NCBI GenBank assembly: GCA_029261965.1
Contig: JAJDAH010000477.1
Coordinates: 62,001-126,000 of the forward strand
DNA from: Polyangiaceae bacterium
GTDB taxonomy: Bacteria; Myxococcota_A; Polyangia; Polyangiales; Polyangiaceae
Length of the DNA: 64,000 nt
Direction: 5' to 3'
Each line of letters starts with the position of its first letter. Position 1 is the stretch's first letter. A program made the translations under genes and the position numbers. The notes below the pieces were generated by a model. The model was not told the origin of the DNA and did no database searches. It was given only the letters and a program-made list of their open reading frames with translations. Below, piece after piece: positions 59,445 to 64,000 of this stretch.

Positions 59445-59545
59445 GGTGCCCAGAGGGTACCGGGAGGCCGCGAAAACCGCCTCCCCGGCGCGCATTCTGG
59501 CCAAGATTTGCCCCTCTTGCTGCCTCGGTGCCACGATTCGTCGTT

Positions 59546-60187
59546 GTGAAGACACGGGTCCTGGGGAGCATCGTGCTTTTGGCGTTCGCCGCGGGGGGCT
59601 GCGAGGCGTCGCTCAACGCCAAGGTGAACACGGGCGAGGACGACGTCGACTTCGACGAGCCGATTAGCGAAGCGTCCGCCGCAAGTGGGGAGGACGACAA
59701 CTCGTTGACCTCGGGTGCGCTTCTCGGCGCACGACACGATCTGACCCTGTCAGCCAGCGTGCAGAAGACACCGACTTGCAGCTGCATTTTTGCGGCGCTC
59801 GGCAGCGCGGGGGATCCGCGGTTCGAGTGGCAGTCGACCCGCCCCCGCACCAACCCCAACACTCAGCTGGTCGTTGCCATGACCTCCGAGGGCATGCCCT
59901 GCGAGACCACCGACGCAGGCGGTCTGGGCGCGTCCTACTGGGGCTACGTGCGCTCCGGGGACGACATCATCGTTTTCGTCGAGTCAGCGCGGGCTGGTCG
60001 ACCGCTCACCTCCGGCGCGATCATTCCGAAACCCTTCGGCGATGGGCAGGTCATCATTCGCCCCGCCAGCAAGAAGACTCCGTTCGGTCGCCCGCTCAGC
60101 AAAGACAAGAAGAGCTGCGAGCTCGGCAATCCCGGACCCGCGCGGGTCAGCGAGTCGACCAGAACCGGCGTCGACTTCGAAGAGTAG
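59546..60187 (+). CDS. Putative lipoprotein
   Basis: 213 residues from GTG 59546. The signal ends FAAGGC. A short acidic post-Cys segment (VNTGEDDVDFDEP) recalls the FDSFDF-type segments of the paralogues at 21-22 kb. The mature domain (about 60-190) has three Cys near CSCIF and an aromatic YWGYVRSGDDIIVFVE segment. Unknown function. It diverges from the FliI-type ATPase gene and is convergent with the GNAT gene. Confidence 0.65.
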   Translation: MKTRVLGSIVLLAFAAGGCEASLNAKVNTGEDDVDFDEPISEASAASGEDDNSLTSGALLGARHDLTLSASVQKTPTCSCIFAALGSAGDPRFEWQSTRPRTNPNTQLVVAMTSEGMPCETTDAGGLGASYWGYVRSGDDIIVFVESARAGRPLTSGAIIPKPFGDGQVIIRPASKKTPFGRPLSKDKKSCELGNPGPARVSESTRTGVDFEE

Positions 60188-60191
60188 TCCC

Positions 60192-60683
60192 CTACTCTCT
60201 TTGCAAATCGAGCACCCAAGCTTGGTCGCAACGCGCGGACAGGTCGGCCTCGGGATCCGGACGAAAGCCGTTGCGCTCGTACAGTCGAACAGCGTTCGCC
60301 AACACGGTCGCTGTTTCGAGCCTTACGCGCTGGTAGCCGGCGTCGCGCGCGGCGTCGAGAAGCTCGGCGAGCAGCTTGCGTCCGAGACCGCGGCCGCGTG
60401 CTTCGGGGAGGAGATACATCTTGCGCAGCTCGCACTGCTCGGCATCGAGGCGACGGAGCGCACCGCATCCCACGATGGTCCCGTCAGCGTCGACCAGCAC
60501 CCGAAAGAGGCCGCCTCGGCTCTGGTAGCTCGCCTGCAAATCCTCCAGATCCGCGTCGGTGGACCCGGGGGCGGGACTGAGCCCGTGCTCGCGAAGCACC
60601 CGGTAGACCAGCTCGCGCACGACGGGGCCGTCCTCTGGGCGAACGTCCCTACTGTCGTGGGACACGGTTTCGCTACTCGTCAT
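60192..60683 (-). CDS. GNAT family N-acetyltransferase
   Basis: 163 residues. The acetyl-CoA loop reads YLLPEARGRGLGRKLL, with VRLETATVLANAVRLYERNGF at the end as in ArgA-like or RimI-like GNATs. Substrate unknown. Its start overlaps the end of the upstream kinase gene by 11 bases, so the two are co-translated; the acetyltransferase could modify a kinase-linked target, but this is only positional. Confidence 0.88.
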   Translation of the reverse strand: MTSSETVSHDSRDVRPEDGPVVRELVYRVLREHGLSPAPGSTDADLEDLQASYQSRGGLFRVLVDADGTIVGCGALRRLDAEQCELRKMYLLPEARGRGLGRKLLAELLDAARDAGYQRVRLETATVLANAVRLYERNGFRPDPEADLSARCDQAWVLDLQRE

Positions 60684-61857
60684 CGAGGCCAGGTGCGCTC
60701 AGCGCCTCGCTCATCTCCGCCTCGCGTTCGGCAATACTGCCCGCCAAAGACTCGCGGGCGAATTCGGAAACCTCTCGCTCGGTGGCCGGTTGTCGTCCGT
60801 CCGCCGTCGACGCCGCCCGAAGAGCGTGATGAAGCTCCTTGGCGGACTGGTACCGCTCGGAGGGATCGTGACAGAGTGCGCGTTCGATCACTTCCTCGAG
60901 CTCGCGGGGAACTTCGTCGGGCAAAGCGCGCGGCGACGTACCGTTCTTTATCTGCGCAAAGACGTCGACGAGGCCCCCTTCGAACGGAGACGTTCCGGCC
61001 ACCAGCTCGTACAGGACGACACCGAGCGCCCAGACGTCCGACCGCCGATCGACGACGCCCCGCAGGGCTTGCTCGGGTGACATGTAAGCGATCTTGCCCT
61101 TGATGACCCCTGTACGAGTCTGCTCCGCGAGGCGATCCGCCGCCTTGGCGACTCCGAAGTCGATCAACTTCACCTCGCCGTCGGCGGCCAGGAGAATGTT
61201 GGGCGGCGACACATCGCGATGCACGACACCGAGCAACTCACCGTCCTCTCCCCGGAGGTCGTGAGCGGCGTCGAGCCCGAGACAGCACTGCGCGACGATG
61301 TGCACGGCGATTGGCCTCGGCATGCGCGAATCCCCGAGCGAGGCGAGAACGGCGGCGAGCGAATCTCCGTGCACCCACTCCAAGACGACGTAGGGCAGCC
61401 GCTCGTGCACCCCCAAGTCGCGCACGCGCACGACGTTGGGATGGCGGATCCCGCCGAGCAAACGAACCTCGTCGAAGAACATACGGAGGAACGCTCGCTC
61501 GACGGCGAGGTGAGGCAAGATGATCTTGATGGCTGCCACCTCACGTCCCCCTCGCCGCCGGCGGCGCCAAGCCACCCAGATCGCCGCCATGCCGCCCCGC
61601 GCGATGCGTCGCACCAACGTCCACCTCCCGAGGCGCAGACCCGGAGCGGGCATCGTCGTGGGAGTTCGATAAGCGCCGGGAACCGAAATCTGATCCACGG
61701 CTCGTTGCCACCGCTGATGAAGACGGCCGCTCGGCGGCCCCGACATCGAACGCGGAGGCTCGCTCGGCGGCGCTGGTCCTCGTCCGTTCTCGACCATTCG
61801 AACACCAGCGTCGTCATCGCGCTCGCTTTGGTCAACCAGGCTCGCGACCCCGAGCAT
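60673..61857 (-). CDS. Eukaryotic-type Ser/Thr protein kinase (active-site residues present)
   Basis: About 394 residues from ATG 61857 (ATG 61797 is an alternative). The kinase domain lies at about residues 75-345: P-loop ARGGMAAIW, VAIK-type AAIKI, HRDVSPPNI, DFGVAKA, and SPEQALRG in the APE position, SDVWALGVVLYELV. All catalytic positions are present. The C-terminal 50 residues are acidic and Ser/Ala-rich; no membrane helix is seen, so it is soluble. It diverges from the flippase-like gene (39 bases between starts). Confidence 0.9.
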   Translation of the reverse strand: MLGVASLVDQSERDDDAGVRMVENGRGPAPPSEPPRSMSGPPSGRLHQRWQRAVDQISVPGAYRTPTTMPAPGLRLGRWTLVRRIARGGMAAIWVAWRRRRRGGREVAAIKIILPHLAVERAFLRMFFDEVRLLGGIRHPNVVRVRDLGVHERLPYVVLEWVHGDSLAAVLASLGDSRMPRPIAVHIVAQCCLGLDAAHDLRGEDGELLGVVHRDVSPPNILLAADGEVKLIDFGVAKAADRLAEQTRTGVIKGKIAYMSPEQALRGVVDRRSDVWALGVVLYELVAGTSPFEGGLVDVFAQIKNGTSPRALPDEVPRELEEVIERALCHDPSERYQSAKELHHALRAASTADGRQPATEREVSEFARESLAGSIAEREAEMSEALSAPGLDDE

Positions 61858-61884
61858 ATTTGTCGCGTACCGAGAAAAGCGCGA

Positions 61885-61890
61885 TAGCTT
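61885..61890 (+). promoter_or_regulatory. -10-like TAGCTT for the flippase-like gene
   Basis: TAGCTT ends 6 bases before GTG 61897; TTGTCG (61860-61865) lies 19 bases upstream, as in the TTGTCC-19 arrangement at 43572. Confidence 0.38.
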
Positions 61891-61896
61891 GGGATC

Positions 61897-63348
61897 GTGG
61901 GCTCCCGCCGCTGGCTCTTCGTGGTTCTCGGGCTCGCCTCCAGCGCCGGCTTTCTCTGGCTCGCGTTCGCGCGGCTGGAATTCGACGATGTACGAGCGGC
62001 GTTTCGCCAAGCCGACCTCGTTCCTTGGCTACCCTTGGCGGCCCTCAGTTATCTCGCGGGTCACTTCGTGCGAGGGCTCCGGTGCCGGCTGCTAGCGAGT
62101 CAGGACGCGAAGCTGACCACGCTGACGGCAACCAACGTCGTCGTGCTCGGCTACGCAGTGAACAACATCGCCCCGGCGAGGCTCGGTGAGTTCGCGCGGG
62201 CGGCGATGCTCACCCAACGGAGCGGGCTACCCTACATCCAGAGCCTGTCACTCACTTTCCTCGAGCGGATCATGGATGGGCTCGTGATGCTCGCCCTGTT
62301 GGCCGTCGCACTCTGGGCGCTGCCGGTCGGTGGCTGGGTCACGACGACGATGGAGTTCGCCTCCGTAGTATTCGGCATCGCCTTCGTCGGGGTCCTGCTC
62401 GCCGTGACTGCCGGCGACTACCTCGTCCGGTTTGCCGGTCAGGTGGGCCAAATCGGCGGTCGGCGCGTGCACGATCGCCTGGTGCATGCCGTAAACCAGG
62501 CGGTGCAGGGCGTTCGCTACCTGCGCGCTCCCCGCGCGGCACTCGTCGTCGTGCTCCTGAGCGGCATCGTGTGGCTCTTCGAAGCCGGCATGTTCCTCTG
62601 CCTGCTTCCCGCGTTCGGCCTCGAGCCCAGCCCGTGGGTGGCCTTGCTGGCGATGACCGTGACCAACCTCGGGATCCTCGTACCTTCGAGCCCGGGATTC
62701 ATCGGGCCGTTTCACTTCTTCTGCAAGGAAGCGCTGGGCGTCGTCGGTGTCGCCGAAGCCGTGGGGTTGAGCTACGCGGCCCTCGTGCATCTGACGTTTT
62801 ACGTGCCGATCACTGCGTGGGGCGTCGTCATCCTGCTCGTGCACGGTTTCCACCTGAGCTCGGCGATGCAGGCGCGGGCAGCGGCGAGTCCCCTGGCCTT
62901 GCCCGATCTCGACGATATGCCGCCACCGCCGGACCTGCCGCCGAATCCCGAGGCGCGCGAAATCACGCGCGCACTTTGCGAGGCCCTCGTGCCTGTCGAT
63001 TCCCTTTCCGCCGAGAGCCGCCATGAGGTGCTGCTCGAGACTTCGGCGTTCGTCGAAGGTCAGCTCGAAGCCTTGCCCGCTCGACTGCGCGTGCTCTACC
63101 AAATGGGGATCCTCGGTGTGAGATTAATCACCCGCATCGTTTTCGTCCGCAGTCTTTGCGGTCTCCCGCTCGAAAGGCGTCGACGCTGGGTGGAGAAGTG
63201 GGCGTACGGGAGCTTCGGCCTCGGGCGGCAACTGTTCCGCGCCATCCGCGCGACGGCGCTGCTCGCCTACTACGAGCATCCCCTCGTGCGGGCGGAACTC
63301 GCAGCGACCACAAAACTCCGCCCGAAGGAAGCGTCCTCGCGTGACTAG
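61897..63348 (+). CDS. LPG-synthase/flippase-like (UPF0104) membrane protein with extra C-terminal domain
   Basis: 483 residues. Residues 1-330 have about eight membrane helices and the family pattern (GHFVRGLRCRLLA, NNIAPARLGEFARA, SLTFLERIMDGLVM, LGILVPSSPGFIGPFHFFC), as in lipid flippase-type relatives of lysylphosphatidylglycerol synthase. A Pro-rich break (MPPPPDLPPNPEAREI) leads to a C-terminal helical domain (about 360-475: ALCEALVPVDSL, FVRSLCGLPLERRRRWVEKWAYG) that resembles the small N-terminal region of GMC alcohol/steroid oxidases. The following gene encodes a GMC oxidoreductase and overlaps it by 8 bases. Confidence 0.82.
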   Translation: MGSRRWLFVVLGLASSAGFLWLAFARLEFDDVRAAFRQADLVPWLPLAALSYLAGHFVRGLRCRLLASQDAKLTTLTATNVVVLGYAVNNIAPARLGEFARAAMLTQRSGLPYIQSLSLTFLERIMDGLVMLALLAVALWALPVGGWVTTTMEFASVVFGIAFVGVLLAVTAGDYLVRFAGQVGQIGGRRVHDRLVHAVNQAVQGVRYLRAPRAALVVVLLSGIVWLFEAGMFLCLLPAFGLEPSPWVALLAMTVTNLGILVPSSPGFIGPFHFFCKEALGVVGVAEAVGLSYAALVHLTFYVPITAWGVVILLVHGFHLSSAMQARAAASPLALPDLDDMPPPPDLPPNPEAREITRALCEALVPVDSLSAESRHEVLLETSAFVEGQLEALPARLRVLYQMGILGVRLITRIVFVRSLCGLPLERRRRWVEKWAYGSFGLGRQLFRAIRATALLAYYEHPLVRAELAATTKLRPKEASSRD

Positions 63349-64000
63349 TCGGGCACAGGTTCTCGTCATTGGCTCGGGGGCCGGCGGCTCGGTCACCGCG
63401 CTCGAGCTCGGCCGCGCCGGATACGACGTCTTGATCCTGGAGGAGGGCAACCGATACGAGTTCTCGGACTACGGGCAAGCCACTCCCGAAGCGATGCGCC
63501 GCCTGTACCGTCGCCGCGGCATGACCCCCATCCTCGGGAAAGTACCGATTGGCTACGTCGAGGGCGCCTGCGTCGGAGGAAGCACCGAGATCAACAGTGG
63601 GTTTTGGCACCGCGTGCCCCAGGAAATTCTGCTTCGCTGGAAAGCACAGTTCGATCTCGACGTGAGTGAGGGCGAGCTCGGCGAACACTACGACTGGGCC
63701 GAAGAGCGTCTGGGCGTGGGTCTATGGAAAACCGAGTGGCCGAAAAGCACCCAGGTGTTCGCGCGGGGGATCGAAGCCATGGGCTGGTCGTATTCGGAGG
63801 TTCCGCGGGCAGCGCCGGGCTGCCAACAGAGCAACGCCTGCGCTCGAGGATGTCCCACGGGCTCGAAGCAGGGAATGAGCCGCGCCCTCCTGCCCGAAGC
63901 AGAGTCCCACGGCGTCCGCGTCCTAGCTGGAGCACGGGTCAACCGAATTCTCGAACGGAGCGGCCGCGTGCAAGGCGTCGTCGCCACCCTCCGTCGAGAG
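63341..64000 (+). CDS. GMC-family FAD oxidoreductase, 3' end outside window
   Basis: GTG 63341 to the window edge, 220 residues so far, open frame. The FAD Rossmann motif VLVIGSGAGGSVTALELGRAG is near the N-terminus, the ADP/flavin segment ACVGGSTEINSGFWHR near residue 80, and CQQSNACARGCPTGSKQG near 165, all typical of GMC oxidases of alcohols or sterols. It starts directly at the FAD fold, without the N-terminal domain many relatives have; a similar domain sits at the end of the preceding gene. It probably acts with that membrane protein. Confidence 0.88.
   Translation, partial: MTSRAQVLVIGSGAGGSVTALELGRAGYDVLILEEGNRYEFSDYGQATPEAMRRLYRRRGMTPILGKVPIGYVEGACVGGSTEINSGFWHRVPQEILLRWKAQFDLDVSEGELGEHYDWAEERLGVGLWKTEWPKSTQVFARGIEAMGWSYSEVPRAAPGCQQSNACARGCPTGSKQGMSRALLPEAESHGVRVLAGARVNRILERSGRVQGVVATLRRE

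Noticed and set aside
1-64000. tRNA, rRNA or insertion-sequence genes
   Set aside because: Intergenic gaps were read on both strands; none shows a cloverleaf, rRNA segment, or transposase with terminal repeats.

Overview
The window is 64 kb of GC-rich, tightly packed bacterial chromosome. The gene content points to a member of the Myxococcota (Polyangia-like delta-proteobacterial lineage), not assigned to a genus. The signs are many small lipoproteins with Gly-rich linkers and Dickkopf-like Cys repeats, eukaryotic-type Ser/Thr kinases, FHA and AgmX/PglI-type domains, a GAF-AAA-Fis sigma-54 activator, and a mix of housekeeping and unknown genes. I see no transposase, phage, integron, CRISPR array, rRNA or tRNA. 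No gene-free stretch exceeds about 300 bases; the longest are 55984-56246 and 37662-37887.

Layout. 1-2.3 kb: tail of an L,D-transpeptidase-fold gene, an enoyl-CoA hydratase and two small unknowns. 2.2-6.8 kb: metF diverging from mpl, a SEC-C protein, an inositol-phosphatase-family gene behind a repeat that copies start codons, and an FHA protein. 6.8-11 kb: bifunctional-nuclease lipoprotein, truncated globin, 3D-domain lipoprotein, alpha/beta hydrolase, MscS channel. 11-17.9 kb: a large membrane protein, a MatB/ACSF3-like acyl-CoA synthetase coupled to a Tat-type esterase, and lipoproteins. 17.9-23.5 kb: a kinase-fold protein lacking catalytic residues, a TPR protein and Cys-rich lipoproteins. 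23.5-26.7 kb: rsmI, an RpoH-type sigma factor, and a TerB/Coq4-like fusion. 26.7-30.5 kb: a translationally coupled three-gene unit (parvulin-like PPIase, HupE/UreJ-like membrane protein, DUF3604 metal-dependent lipoprotein). 31-37.7 kb: response regulator, ffh, paired lipoproteins (one with a CBM9-like domain), a TPR/beta-barrel protein. 37.9-45.3 kb: thiO, purM, purN, a CrtI-like oxidoreductase, rsmD, an AgmX-type protein, truA. 45.4-50.8 kb: lipoprotein, GNAT-like protein plus SDR pair, trpE coupled to an unknown. 50.8-56 kb: a methyltransferase-like/coiled-coil protein, dnaJ, a sigma-54 activator, an MBL-fold hydrolase. 56-64 kb: Cys-rich lipoprotein, zinc-ribbon protein, macro domain, a solitary FliI/SctN-type ATPase, a GNAT protein coupled to an active Ser/Thr kinase, and a flippase-like protein with an extra C-terminal domain coupled to a GMC oxidoreductase that runs off the end.

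How genes work together. Stop/start overlaps of the ATGA or TGATG type show translational coupling for mpl-SEC-C, globin-3D, esterase-synthetase, PPIase-HupE-DUF3604, ffh-lipoprotein, purN-oxidoreductase, GNAT-SDR, trpE-unknown, kinase-GNAT and flippase-GMC. Many genes that head a transcription unit have little Shine-Dalgarno but carry a TAnnnT hexamer, like a -10 box, 5-10 bases before the start codon. This suggests leaderless or nearly leaderless transcripts and is used here to choose several starts. The best candidates for undescribed biology are the PPIase-HupE-DUF3604 unit, the TerB/Coq4-like fusion with an intact metal motif, the membrane-anchored pseudokinase, and the flippase fused to a GMC-partner-like domain.
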